This document shows positions 27,690 through 37,962 of a stretch of 64,000 nt of DNA, one piece after another. The number at the start of each line of letters is the position of its first letter. Within the stretch, counting starts at the first letter, position 1. This DNA is from Echiichthys vipera. Lineage: Eukaryota; Chordata; Actinopteri; Perciformes; Trachinidae. The stretch is from NCBI GenBank assembly GCA_963691815.1, contig OY829650.1, positions 6,175,672 through 6,239,671 on the forward strand, written 5' to 3'. The translations under genes were made by a program, and so were the position numbers. Below the pieces are notes generated by a model. It was not told the origin of the DNA. It saw only the letters and a program-made list of their open reading frames with translations, and ran no database searches.

Positions 27690-27866
27690 GCTTAACCACA
27701 ATGTCTGTTGCACTCTGTCACACTTTATTTTGATTTGATTTATGTTTTTATGCTTATTGTTACTCTGATCCTTTCCCATCTTTGTATTGAAGCTGTTGCA
27801 CAATAATTTCCCTCGGGATAAATAAATCTTCTTGAATCTTGAATCTTGAATCTTGAATCTTGAATA
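27690..27866 (+). repeat. Retroelement 3' end with (TTGAATC)n tail
   Basis: TTTCCCTCGGGATAAATAAA is followed by five or so TTGAATC units. The same tail type occurs at 6390-6415 and inverted at 9547. It is a 3' end of a LINE or SINE; the body is too short to classify. Confidence 0.55.
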
Positions 27867-27868
27867 TA

Positions 27869-28060
27869 GGTAGGCTTTATTGATCCTAAGATGAGAAATT
27901 GCAGTGTAGCACACATTAAAACAGCAATATAAATGCAAATAAATGTAAATAAGTGTAAATAATCGGTCTATTTTTAGTGCAAAGTAAACATATAATAATA
28001 GTAATATAAGGGGTAGTGAACAGATTATGTAAGAAACATATAAGGGGCTATAGTTCAATG
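27869..28060 (-). repeat. Retroelement-like fragment inserted tail to tail with 27690-27866
   Basis: GGCTTTATTGATCCTAAGAT, GAAATTGCAGTGTAGCACAC and short AAATGTAAAT-type units resemble the reverse complement of fish retroelement 3' regions. Boundary to the right is unclear. Confidence 0.4.
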
Positions 28061-28118
28061 CTAATGGGATCTTCCCTCGAAAGTGTGTTGAGTACTTCCT
28101 CCTTTCATTTTGTTTCAG

Positions 28119-28199
28119 TGTTGAAGCAGAGAAGAAGAGAAGACCACAGACTTTCTCTGGAACAATAAAAGAAGAGTAAACAATGCCCGAAATCACGAG
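28119..28199 (+). other. Candidate 81-bp internal exon upstream of foxl2
   Basis: The block is preceded by a good pyrimidine tract ending in TTTTGTTTCAG (AG at 28117-28118). It is followed by GTAAAC at 28200 after GAG, a strong donor context. It contains an ATG at 28183 that stays open to the donor. The next acceptor-like site on this strand before foxl2 is at 29487. It could be a spliced leader or lncRNA exon. It directly abuts retroelement-derived sequence, so chance splice-like signals remain possible. Confidence 0.28.
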
Positions 28200-28994
28200 G
28201 TAAACCTAAACACAATGTGCTGAGACAAAGGGGGACTATTTGTGGTCTGTGCTTTATTTATTATTTTTGGAAAAACCTGCAAACCACTTTATTTCTGTTG
28301 ATTTGTGTCTCTCATGTGTGAACGGCAAATGTCTTTTTTAAAACACTAAATTAATAATTTAAAAAAGAAAAGAAAAAACAGGCCTTCATACCAATTCAAC
28401 CAACTTTAACACGACACATCCTTCTGCCAATAAACAAGCATTAATGCAACAGGCTGCCCATTTATCAATATTATTATAAGCCTGTAATAATTCAAAAATA
28501 CGTGTAATTATTAATTGTATCAATCTGCAAATCGAGCACGTGGATGGCCTACATCTCCCCCTCTGTCATGTGATAGCTGCGTTAATTAACACATTGAATG
28601 ATGTAATGTTTTAACTAAGCCGCGCACTTACAACGCGGAGGGATAACAGCGGTGTTGAGATTAACGCGAAACGCTCCCCGTCTTAAACATGTGAAAAAGA
28701 CATTGAAACAAGGAATAACACCGCGCCGCGACGCTTGAAACCGTGAGTCCGGGGTAATTGCACGATGAGAGATGGTTGGCTCTCACCGCGGTTCAGCTGC
28801 TGCGGCGGCCAGCCTGCAGACCGGGTGCAGGGTGATGACACACATGCCAATGCTGTTCCACCTGCACAGACTCCCAGAGCACGGAAATACACTCCCGGGG
28901 AAAGCCGAGGGGACCCTCATGGGTGGCCGGAGAAATGTATACCTCCCCGCGCCCTTCCCTATGTGAACTAATTAAGAGCACTATCTATCTAGAT

Positions 28995-29292
28995 TGTTTG
29001 CAAATGTGGTTGGAGGAAGTGAGAGCCTCCATTTGTCAGGTTTGAGTCGAATATATTCAACTTGACTTAAGTTGTTTGGAAGGAATTATGTTGAAATTTA
29101 CTTTTTGTCCTGGAGAGAAATTAGGAAGCATTAGAAAGGTGCAGTACCTTTTTTAAACATTTTATAACACCTTTGAAAGATAATTGTGCAGGGGAAGAGA
29201 AACAAATCTGATACTATTTATTTATGTATCTATTTATTATCTACATACTAGTCACTTATTTTTATTTTGTATTGTTTGGCATGTTTGTTTGC
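28995..29292 (+). promoter_or_regulatory. Forkhead-consensus sites upstream of foxl2
   Basis: Matches to the forkhead consensus TRTTKRY are seen at 28995-29001 (TGTTTGC), 29282-29288 (TGTTTGT) and 29286-29292 (TGTTTGC), the last two overlapping. FOXL2 is known to regulate its own promoter in mammals, so autoregulation is plausible. Such short motifs also occur by chance in AT-rich DNA. Confidence 0.25.
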
Positions 29293-29429
29293 TGTCCATC
29301 CCAAAAAGCAAAACAAACTGCGTAAAAGTTTGATTTGGCGAAATGTTTTGAAGTTTCTCTGTTATTGTTTTTATCCTGTATGATTGCAAATACAGTTGAA
29401 TGTCCATAGAGTGTTGTTTTTGACCCGAG

Positions 29430-29876
29430 TGTGATAAAAGAAAAAAAATATTCCCCCCATGTTAAGAAGAGACGATTGTTTTTTCAGTCACTCTAATCAC
29501 CGGAGGCGGAACTCAAATACGCACAAATCACGACGCACGACGTTGCTACACGCAGAGCATTGGAGCAAACGCAGCCTGTCAGTGGATCTAAGGGAAGGAA
29601 AGAGGAAAGGGTTGGGCTTACCGACTCACAAACCACAACTTGAGTTGCGCCTCCATCAGAAACCAGTTCAGAAAAATCCCCGTTGAAGAGAGAGGGAGGT
29701 CTGGTGCATGTCACCTCAGCCGCGAAAATAAAGATCCGCCTGTCGCAGTTTGGAAGACAGCTTTTACATCCGCGGTGCATCCTGAGGTTCCTGCAACGTT
29801 TTGCACATCGAGGTTACGAGCGGCATTCAAAAGGTGCCTTTCCGTGTTTGGACTGGACTTTGTTTTGGTGTGCGCA
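29430..29876 (+). promoter_or_regulatory. foxl2: foxl2 proximal promoter and 5' UTR (start site not determined)
   Basis: This non-repetitive stretch leads into the foxl2 ATG and is presumably 5' UTR plus core promoter. A pyrimidine run ending in CAG at 29485-29487 looks like a splice acceptor, so an alternative spliced leader joining at 29488 is possible. I see no canonical TATA box close to the coding region. The placement rests only on position relative to the CDS. Confidence 0.5.
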
Positions 29877-30797
29877 ATGATGGCAACGTACCAAAACCCG
29901 GATGATGATGATGCAATGACCCTAATGATCCACGACACCAACACGACCAAGGAGAAAGAGCGACCCAAAGAGGAGCCGACCCAGGAGAAAGTCCCGGAGA
30001 AGCCGGACCCGTCCCAGAAACCGCCGTACTCCTATGTGGCTCTCATCGCCATGGCCATTCGGGAGAGCTCGGAGAAGCGCCTCACTCTGTCCGGTATTTA
30101 CCAGTATATCATCACCAAGTTTCCCTTCTATGAGAAAAATAAAAAAGGTTGGCAGAACAGTATCAGACACAACCTGAGCCTCAACGAATGCTTCATTAAA
30201 GTTCCTCGGGAGGGCGGCGGGGAGAGAAAGGGGAATTACTGGACACTCGACCCAGCCTGTGAGGACATGTTTGAGAAGGGGAACTACAGGAGACGCCGCA
30301 GGATGAAGCGTCCGTTTAGACCTCCACCGACGCACTTTCAGCCGGGCAAGTCCTTGTTCGGAGGAGACGGCTACGGCTACCTGTCCCCACCCAAGTACCT
30401 GCAGTCGAGCTTCATGAACAACTCTTGGTCGCTAGGCCAGCCGCCCACTCCGATGTCCTACACGTCCTGTCAGATGGCCAGCGGCAACGTGAGTCCAGTG
30501 AACGTGAAGGGGCTGTCAGCCCCCTCATCCTATAACCCCTACTCCCGGGTGCAGAGCATGGCGCTCCCCAGCATGGTGAACTCTTACAACGGCATGAGTC
30601 ACCATCACCACCCCGCGCATCACCATGCCCAGCAGCTGAGTCCGGCCACGGCAGCACCGCCTCCGGTCTCCTCCAGTAACGGTGCGGGTCTTCAGTTCGC
30701 TTGCTCCCGCCAGCCCGCGGAGCTTTCGATGATGCACTGCTCTTACTGGGAACACGAGACCAAACACTCGGCGTTACACACGAGGATTGATATTTAA
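29877..30797 (+). CDS. foxl2: Forkhead box L2 transcription factor, complete single-exon CDS (306 aa)
   Basis: FOXL2 is a nuclear forkhead transcription factor needed for ovarian granulosa-cell differentiation and for eyelid and pituitary development. In fish it drives cyp19a1a (aromatase) expression. The forkhead domain spans about residues 47-142. It starts at KPPYSYVALIAMAI, contains the recognition helix NSIRHNLSLNECFIKV, and ends in the basic run RRRRRMKRPFR, a likely nuclear localisation signal. The C-terminal third has the FOXL2-specific blocks GYGYLSPPKYLQSSF, SYNPYSRVQSMALPSMV and the terminal HCSYWEHETKHSALHTRIDI. Length fits teleost FOXL2 (about 306 aa). Mammalian proteins are longer because of a polyalanine tract, which is absent here; a His-rich stretch (residues 242-250) lies nearby. 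Two adjacent ATGs occur (29877, 29880). I chose the first, which gives MMATYQNP as in the family. The frame stays open upstream to 29640, but that extension has no family resemblance. No frameshift or stop is seen. Confidence 0.98.
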   Translation: MMATYQNPDDDDAMTLMIHDTNTTKEKERPKEEPTQEKVPEKPDPSQKPPYSYVALIAMAIRESSEKRLTLSGIYQYIITKFPFYEKNKKGWQNSIRHNLSLNECFIKVPREGGGERKGNYWTLDPACEDMFEKGNYRRRRRMKRPFRPPPTHFQPGKSLFGGDGYGYLSPPKYLQSSFMNNSWSLGQPPTPMSYTSCQMASGNVSPVNVKGLSAPSSYNPYSRVQSMALPSMVNSYNGMSHHHHPAHHHAQQLSPATAAPPPVSSSNGAGLQFACSRQPAELSMMHCSYWEHETKHSALHTRIDI

Positions 30798-31670
30798 AAG
30801 TTGATCAGATGCTCTGTGTAGACTGGGGACTCGGAGAGTGAGAGTTAATTCCTGTGATTTCACAAACAGAACCAAGAGTATTTTTGAAGGGACCATTCTG
30901 ACGAGCTGTTCGGGTCCAGCTGACATCCATCAACGCCGATGGGGAGGTATGCGCGAGTTGATGTCGAGCAAGTTTTACAAAATGGAATCGGGAGGTAAAG
31001 AAGTCGCCGGGACACATCAGGTAGCACAACCTCTGGGAGCCATTTCGTGCGCCTGTATTACACTTGGACTGATGGCCATAACTCGGTATTGTAGTCATGA
31101 TTGTGCCTTGAAAAAGCTTTTCCTTTTCACGGGGATAGATACTGCTGACATTGCTTCAGCTGTGTGTTGTTGTATGCGTAAGGACTTTTCTCATCTTTAC
31201 GCACGGCTTATCCTAATTATTGCCAAATGAAGCGTGGACACAAGATGCCCTAATTAAGTCAGTGCTTTAGTATGTAATTGAATCAGAGCTCCATTTTGGC
31301 CCTCTTAGTAACTTGCACTGAGCGAGGCCTACACGGCGAAATCCCCCCCTCCTGTCACGGTTGTGAACTCTGTTGGGTTAAACGGTGAAAGTGTGGGTCG
31401 AGATGCATCAGACTGACAACAATACAATTCAGGGTTTTTTCATATTTCTTGATCCCACATGTATGTATCATTTCCAATACGACGCAAGCCAGTGGCAGGT
31501 TTTGTAAATCTTTCTGATTATTATAATTATTATTATTATTATTTTTATACTATAAACGTGATTAGCTTTACTATCTCATTCATGTTGGGGCCATGTTTCA
31601 TTTTAATTAGCACTTTTCCCTCTTTTCTAGATTTGTGAATTTCTTAATAAACTTGTATTTCTTAAAGTAA
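30798..31670 (+). other. foxl2: foxl2 3' UTR (inferred)
   Basis: This is non-repetitive sequence following the foxl2 stop codon, ending just after the first clear AATAAA downstream. It has no long meaningful reading frame. The extent is inferred from the polyadenylation signal and gives a 3' UTR of about 0.87 kb. Confidence 0.6.
31646..31651 (+). terminator. foxl2: Polyadenylation signal AATAAA of foxl2
   Basis: An exact AATAAA hexamer lies about 850 bp after the foxl2 stop codon in the context TTCTTAATAAACTTG, with a T/G-bearing stretch following. It is the first well-placed canonical signal downstream on this strand. Earlier weak variants could also be used. Confidence 0.6.
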
Positions 31671-33573
31671 CACAGTGGTCGTGAAGTAATCTGTTTTATG
31701 CTTTAGGCTGTGGTAACCACTGTTGACACCATAGACAGACAGCAAACGACAATAAACCACTCTGGGAAGGTAAAGCAGCATACAAGTGCTATTTGGTCAG
31801 TGCGTTTTTACAGATGGTGCAGAAATGCCAGGGGTATATTATCCTTGCAAATAATGGTGCAAGGTTATGCGTTTTGGCTTTTTCCATTGATTACAATTAC
31901 CACGTAAAATGACAGATATCCAGACATGACTCTAATGGTAAATTAATATATTTATACTGAATCAGATGCTTATTATTAATTAATACATGCAGGTTCAATG
32001 AGCCTTCCATCGGTGTAGATACAAATAGAGGATTTATATTTTACAGTAATAACTTGTAATAAATAATAATAATAACAATAATAACTAATTATTATTATTA
32101 GATTAGTAGTAGTAAAAAAAGTGCATTGACATTGTAATTGATCATTTGTGTCTGTTAAACTAATTTATTGTTCTGTGTAAATGTATTTGCAGTTATTGCA
32201 CAACGGCTCTGCAAAAACACGCAGTATGCATCATTCACAAGTAATGCATGGAATCCTGCTAAGGTCAAAATACGGGAAATATTATATTTGATTTTTATTT
32301 AATATCTAAAAAAAAAATAGGGTATTTAATGATTCTCAAATGATCCCGTTTCAGTGGAAACATGGCGATGCTTGGAGGCGACACGGCCGTCCTCGGGTTT
32401 TATGTTATAGGCCTGTTTTTTGACTGCTCACGAGAAGAGAACCGAAAAACCGCAGAGATCTGAGGGAAGGCAACGTTTTCTACCCACAGTCGATTCATGC
32501 TTGTAATACACTGTGGGTGTCACCTTGTCATTTTCGTTGGTCGTGTCATAAACGAGAATTAAGAGGTTTACATCCTGTCCGCCCCTAAATGTACTTTCGT
32601 TTAGCTCTTCTCTGCACATCAGCAGAATGGCAACAACAATATAATTCATTATAATAATATTAGTAATGATTAGGATTATAATATAAAACCTTCCCTGTCA
32701 CATCAATTATGATTTATAGATAATAATAATAACATCAACAGTGTTTTATAAGATTTCCTTATTTTAACAGAGGCTGCCAACAAGAAACACAATGATGCAA
32801 ATGCAGTGGACTTATAAACTAAATGATGCAGAATCATTTAGCAAATGGGGTCAACGGAGACAGGAAGTGTAATAAAAATCGGCGACGCGCACTGAACTCG
32901 TCTTGAATGCGTCATAACAACCGTTTCTAGGGTCGCAGCGTGGGCCGTCACACACGAGGGAGATCCACGCAGTCCTATCAGAGTCATTTACTGCAAATAT
33001 AACCGAATCCTGCAGGAAAGTCTTCTCTGGAGGATAGAATCTAAACTCACACACACAGTTCCTCCTTCTTTGTTGTGTTTTTCTGAGACTGTTGAATTAC
33101 GCGTAGGCCGTGGGACTCGATCCCGCGAGCCCCCGTAGAGGGCCAGCTCTCCTCCCGATAAAAGAGACATGTTGACGAGTGAAACGCCTTAATACACCGG
33201 CCGATCTCAACCCCGTCCCTCCTAATCACCGTCATGTTATCACAGCGATAGCCCGCATTAGTGCCATCTGGCTTGGACTTTTGCATGTAAGCGCTGAGTT
33301 TACTGTTTTGACAGCACACCAAAACTATCTGCACACCGAGTTATTGTTTTCAAATATGAGCCATTACAGGAGAGATGACTCCCTAACATCCAATAGTCCC
33401 GTTTAGGCTGTGTTGGGTTGTACGTGGCGCCGGAGTTAACGCCGAATCCAGCATCCAGCAGGGCCCGCCGACATGACTTCAGAGCGCAGGGAGGTGGATC
33501 CACGCACGTTCACCTTGATCCACCCTCCGTGCTGTCAAACACAGGCTCATCATCCAAAGCAACCCCAAAATCA

Positions 33574-33578
<5 letters not shown>

Positions 33579-33604
<26 letters not shown>
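33579..33604 (+). repeat. (CA)n microsatellite
   Basis: Thirteen CA units after CACGCG. Confidence 0.95.
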
Positions 33605-33608
<4 letters not shown>

Positions 33609-33691
33609 GCATATCAATGACGCAACGAATTAAAATTAGAGCATTATTTTTAAATTAGACATTCAGAGCAGTGATAATGATGGAATATTTT

Positions 33692-33799
33692 AATTCAATT
33701 CAATTCAATTCGATTTTATTTATAGTGCCAAATCATAACAAAAGTTATCTCAGGACACTTTACAGACTAGGTATAGACCACACTCTATGGCTTATTTAG
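33692..33799 (+). repeat. Interspersed repeat, family B copy 2 (short)
   Basis: It begins with (AATTC)n and runs through GCCAAATCATAACAAAAGTT and AGACCACACTCTATGGCTTA. It is nearly identical to the start of 18804-19330 and stops there, so it is truncated. Confidence 0.7.
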
Positions 33800-36010
33800 G
33801 CTCCATTAACTCATATAGTCCCTATTATCATCAGTACATGGTGCATTCAGGGTTATTTAATTAATGGCTGTGCTGTGGTATTAGGAGGACTCATATTTCC
33901 AAGTTTAGCTACAATCTTTGAACGCCTCAACTTAAATTCAGGTAACGTAGATGCAGCAAGCGCAACAATGATGAGTGAGTGAGTGAGTTGTAATATAGGA
34001 ATTCATCATAAGAAAACATAACATGGAAATGTACAGTTATTAAATAATAATAAATAAAACTGCGTAATTAACAGCCTTTTTAACACCGATATTATTATGC
34101 TAAGGGTTATTTGTGTGTGTGTAATTTTGTTGACTCGCTTGTGAGGAGGCAAATAGATATATTTCCTTTTTTATTTACAAAAAAAAGGTAAAAAAGTTAA
34201 ATCAAATTATCATACTCAAAAATATAATACAATACAAATATAACATAATACCCTACATGGACTATACCTTTAAATATGTAATTAAATTTGCATTTTTTGG
34301 CAAAATTAAATAATTAAATGCATTGTTCCTGAAGCTCATGTAATTCACATTAATTATGAGTGTTTAACTTTATATCAAACATGCCGCTGTGAATGATCGT
34401 GTGATATTTGCTTTCACATTTTAATTTTAAAAGTTAGGAGATGCCTTCAGGGACCAAACGAGAGAGCACACCTCCATCCACCACATGTACACACATTCTG
34501 CATGAACCCATAATCACACTGCAAACACTGGAGGCCTGGATCATCCTATCACGGGTTAAACAGTCGACCAGTTATACTGTAAACCATGCGCCTTGTGTCT
34601 CCAGCAGCCGGCCGTCGGGATGCATGAGCTCTGCCCGCCGTTAAGCCTCAAAGTGCAGTGACGGAAACATGCAATAAAGACGGCACCGTGCTTCGGACCC
34701 GGTCTGAGTAACGCCGACACTCGTCCGTCCTCCCGTGTGCGGAGGGAGCTGAAATGTAGCTGTGTACGTTCTCCGCTTCCTCACATTAATGTTTTGTAAA
34801 CAATAAGGAGATAAGGGCGCGTTTGAAAGGCAAGTGTATTCTAAACACTCCTCCAAAAATAATAAATACATGTGTTTAACTAGAAGTTGCGTTTTCGGCG
34901 AGTGTGACTAACTTTTACATAAACAACAGGCGCAGATTTAAGGGTTTTAATTATAGGCGTTGTAATAAATCAGCTAACACATCGATTTAATGTGTTTTTT
35001 TTCTTTTTTTGGACACAAAATTAAAAATAAACTCATTTTGATTTAAATATGCTTTATAGACCTAACATGTTAACATGCCTCATACCTCTGCAACACAGGC
35101 GTCCAAGTAAAACATAAATACACACATTCACCTCATTTGTGTTCAACTTTAAGCCCTTATTTCTTCTGTGTAACCCCAACATTCAATATGTGTGTGTGCG
35201 GACTCGGGTGCGGCAGGTGTGCATTTGCGCAGAAAAGGTTGGCAGTTCAGCCGGTCTGCCGGGAACAATAGGCCTGCATACAGGATGTCTCAGGGGCTGA
35301 CAGAGATAAGACCAGCCGAGGTTCATGGCTCCAACAGGCCCGCTTCAGTCTCCTCTCTACACGGATTATAAAGTCAGATCCAAATCCATGGCTGCGTCAG
35401 CCTGCTCGTTTCATTCAGGGAGTGTATTGCGCCTTTGGATGATAGGAATATTTACAACTGTCTAAATGAATTCACTGATTACTATTATTATTATTCTACT
35501 TCTTCAATATAACACATTTGAATTAATTCAAATTGTGCCAGGCCTGGTACAGTTCAGTTGGCGTGGACATTTAAAGGTGATCTTTGAGAGTTATACATAA
35601 CTATAATGTTCTAATATAATACACTTATAATGTTCCTATACATGCAAACATTTACACACATAATTAAAGCGATAATACGAATACATGTGGCATGTCATTC
35701 ATCATCAACAATAATAACTGCAGCTCTGACCAAATATGCAATAATAAATAATGTGTGCGTGTTGATTAAGGACAGTTGTAGCCTACAGGTGGTGCATATA
35801 TGTTTCCTTTTAATTCACAAATATTTCTGCACGCGGTAAAATAACTAAAAAATAAAAGTTATAGTGCAATGTATGGTTTTGCTTGTATTCGTCTTTTCCG
35901 CTGAGTGCGCGCTGAATCACCGTGATTGTATCCTTTGTTGTGCTCTCAGAGATGACAGATTATAATCAACACGAATGAGGTCAACTCATTGTAGAAGGAA
36001 CACATTTGAC

Positions 36011-36013
<3 letters not shown>

Positions 36014-36102
<89 letters not shown>

Positions 36103-36113
36103 CTCTCTCTCTC
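36014..36113 (+). repeat. (CA)n-(CT)n compound microsatellite
   Basis: A long CA tract with a CGCACG interruption near 36066, followed by (CT)n from 36101. Confidence 0.97.
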
Positions 36114-36999
36114 CAGTACCTGGACTAGTTCCGGTTATGACAGCTTGCATGCTCCACGGGGCACCGGCGATGCGACCCGGCCGGTCAAGTCACACGCAGG
36201 TTGCAGGTTTCCCAATGCCTGCACACAATTGAATTCCTGACATTCTCGCTCATGTTTGAGAGTGAGGAGCAACCGTTTCCACCTAGAAGCGGCGCACATC
36301 ACCCCGAACCCATTGAAAAGGAGAGTGCGGGGTCACCACTGTTTGGTATACATCTGCTCCAAACAGGAAAATATGCAAAGATTTGATTCGCACAAAAAAC
36401 CCGGCAATTGTTCAAATCAGCACGAAGTTGTTGGGCTTTTTTTTTTTTCTTTCTCTGTCGTTGGAGCAGAAAATACGAGGGGTTTGATTCCGTCCGCTGC
36501 ACATCTGCGCTATTTCTATGACATGACTGTTTATCTTCCTCTGGTGGATCTCCAGTGTAATCAACCTGTCGCGGTGATCTACGTGATGTTTTCAGTGACT
36601 GCCGATCCCTATCTTAATGACAACCTCGCGAGACAATAGGTAACACGCAATAATTCTTTAATTTGCCAAAATAATTACAATAGAGTGTGTTGATACACTG
36701 CCACAGTTTGTAAATAGGAACCGTGTGTGCGCGTTTGTTAGCTGGACCTCTGGTCACCAGAGGTTCATCAAATGTCTAGAAATAACGCGTCTATAAATAC
36801 ACACCGGTGGCATCTAGTCAAGATGGATTGTCATCTACTCCCAGAGGGGGGAACAAAATCATCACGCACTGACCTCCGTTTACCCTCCAGCAACCGTGGG
36901 CCACTCAAATGTCACATAAACGGTACAGACTGTCCAATGAGGGGGGGTCAGGACTCTGACTCTGACCTTCAGAGGAGACGAAGAGGGTTTAATACAATT

Positions 37000-37071
37000 A
37001 GAATAAGAAAAAATCCTTTATTTGTCCCGCAATGGGAAAATTCAATTTTCACTCTATTATTAATTTTCATG

Positions 37072-37162
<91 letters not shown>

Positions 37163-37333
37163 GATCGAGGGGGCTGCTAGTGACCGGCGCCCCGGGCAGT
37201 TGGGGGTTCGGTGCCTTGCTCTGGCATGAACTGGCACCTGTCCAGCCACCAGTCTACACAGGGACTCGAACCAGCAACCCTCCGGTTCCCAGCCAAGTCA
37301 CCTGTGACTGTGACTGAGCTACTGCCGCCCCAT
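37000..37333 (-). mobile_element. tRNA-derived SINE (third family), inverted, containing the 37073 microsatellite
   Basis: Read on the minus strand it begins GGGGCGGCAGTAGCTCAGTC, has GGTTGCTGGTTCGAGTCCC as a B-box, then the body CAACTGCCCGGGGCGCCGG. It ends in a TG-rich segment and GCGGGACAAATAAAGGAT. The (CA)n at 37073-37159 sits exactly where the family has its TGTGTG segment. Confidence 0.72.
37073..37159 (+). repeat. (CA)n microsatellite within a SINE
   Basis: Over 40 uninterrupted CA units, located inside the body/tail of the inverted SINE 37000-37333. Confidence 0.97.
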
Positions 37334-37412
37334 CATTAGGCTACATTAGGCTACATACAATAATTATTACACTGTGGATATTTTATAAAATGCAAATATG
37401 AATGTGGTTATC

Positions 37413-37690
37413 TGGTTGGGCGGCAGTGGCTCAGTCCATAGGTGACTCAGGTGGGAACCGGAGGGTCGCCGGTGTCTGGTGAGGATGCCAGTTCATCTCC
37501 TGGGCACTGCCGAACCCCCAACTGCTCGGGGCGCCGATCCATTGGCAGCCCCTTCGCCCTGACATCTCTCCATTAATTGCATGTATATAGGTCCTGTTTG
37601 TGCGTGTGTGTGTGTGTGTATTTCGGGCCTGTGTGTGTGTGTAACATGTATAATAACAGAGTGAACAAATAATTCTTCTTCTTCTACTGC
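37413..37690 (+). mobile_element. tRNA-derived SINE (third family), direct copy
   Basis: It starts GGGCGGCAGTGGCTCAGTCC, shares GGGAACCGGAGGGTCGCCGG, CAACTGCTCGGGGCGCCG and GACATCTCTCCATTA with its family, and ends with short GTGTGTG runs and TTCTTCTTCTTC. It faces the 37000-37333 copy head to head, 80 bp apart. Confidence 0.72.
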
Positions 37691-37839
37691 ATGTTTACAT
37701 TGTTTACATCATATACACCCGTTCACATGTCTGCTTACATCTGATACACACATGTCTTTCTACATCTCACGCCGACGATGTTCTCCGTATCTAACCTGTA
37801 CTAACACACTAACATCCTGACACTTATTCTTCTCTTACA

Positions 37840-37962
37840 CTTTATTCTTGTGTTAGGTTCAAATGTTTTTGTATAGTTGCACTGTCGTTATTTGCTGCTC
37901 TGTGTGCCCTGAATTGCCCCCCGGGGACAAATAAAGTTTTTTGAATTGAATTGAATTGAATT
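37840..37962 (+). repeat. Retroelement 3' tail with (TTGAA)n
   Basis: CCCCCCGGGGACAAATAAAG followed by TTGAATTGAATTGAATTG is a typical fish LINE terminus. Sequence upstream to about 37700 may belong to it. Confidence 0.5.

Larger units (their letters stand above)
31671..36013. other. foxl2 downstream intergenic DNA
   Basis: AT-rich with short ATT/AAT runs (31516-31545, 32062-32100) and one family B repeat at 33692. The stretch 32860-33530 is less AT-rich and repeat-poor, so it is a reasonable place to look for conserved regulatory elements. Confidence 0.4.

Noticed and set aside
27612..28196. 194-residue open frame on the minus strand
   Set aside because: It runs through two retroelement tails and AT-rich repeat DNA. 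The translation is low-complexity (Ile/Tyr/Leu rich) with no domain.
29640..29876. N-terminal extension of foxl2 in frame from an upstream ATG
   Set aside because: The frame is open, but the 79 extra residues resemble nothing in the FOXL2 family, whose proteins start at the MMATYQNP position.
36772..37317. 181-residue open frame
   Set aside because: It is carried by the (CA)n microsatellite and an inverted SINE, so it is not a gene.
37255..37333. tRNA gene on the minus strand
   Set aside because: Good A- and B-box resemblance, but no cloverleaf with paired acceptor stem, and it continues into a SINE body shared with the 37413 copy.
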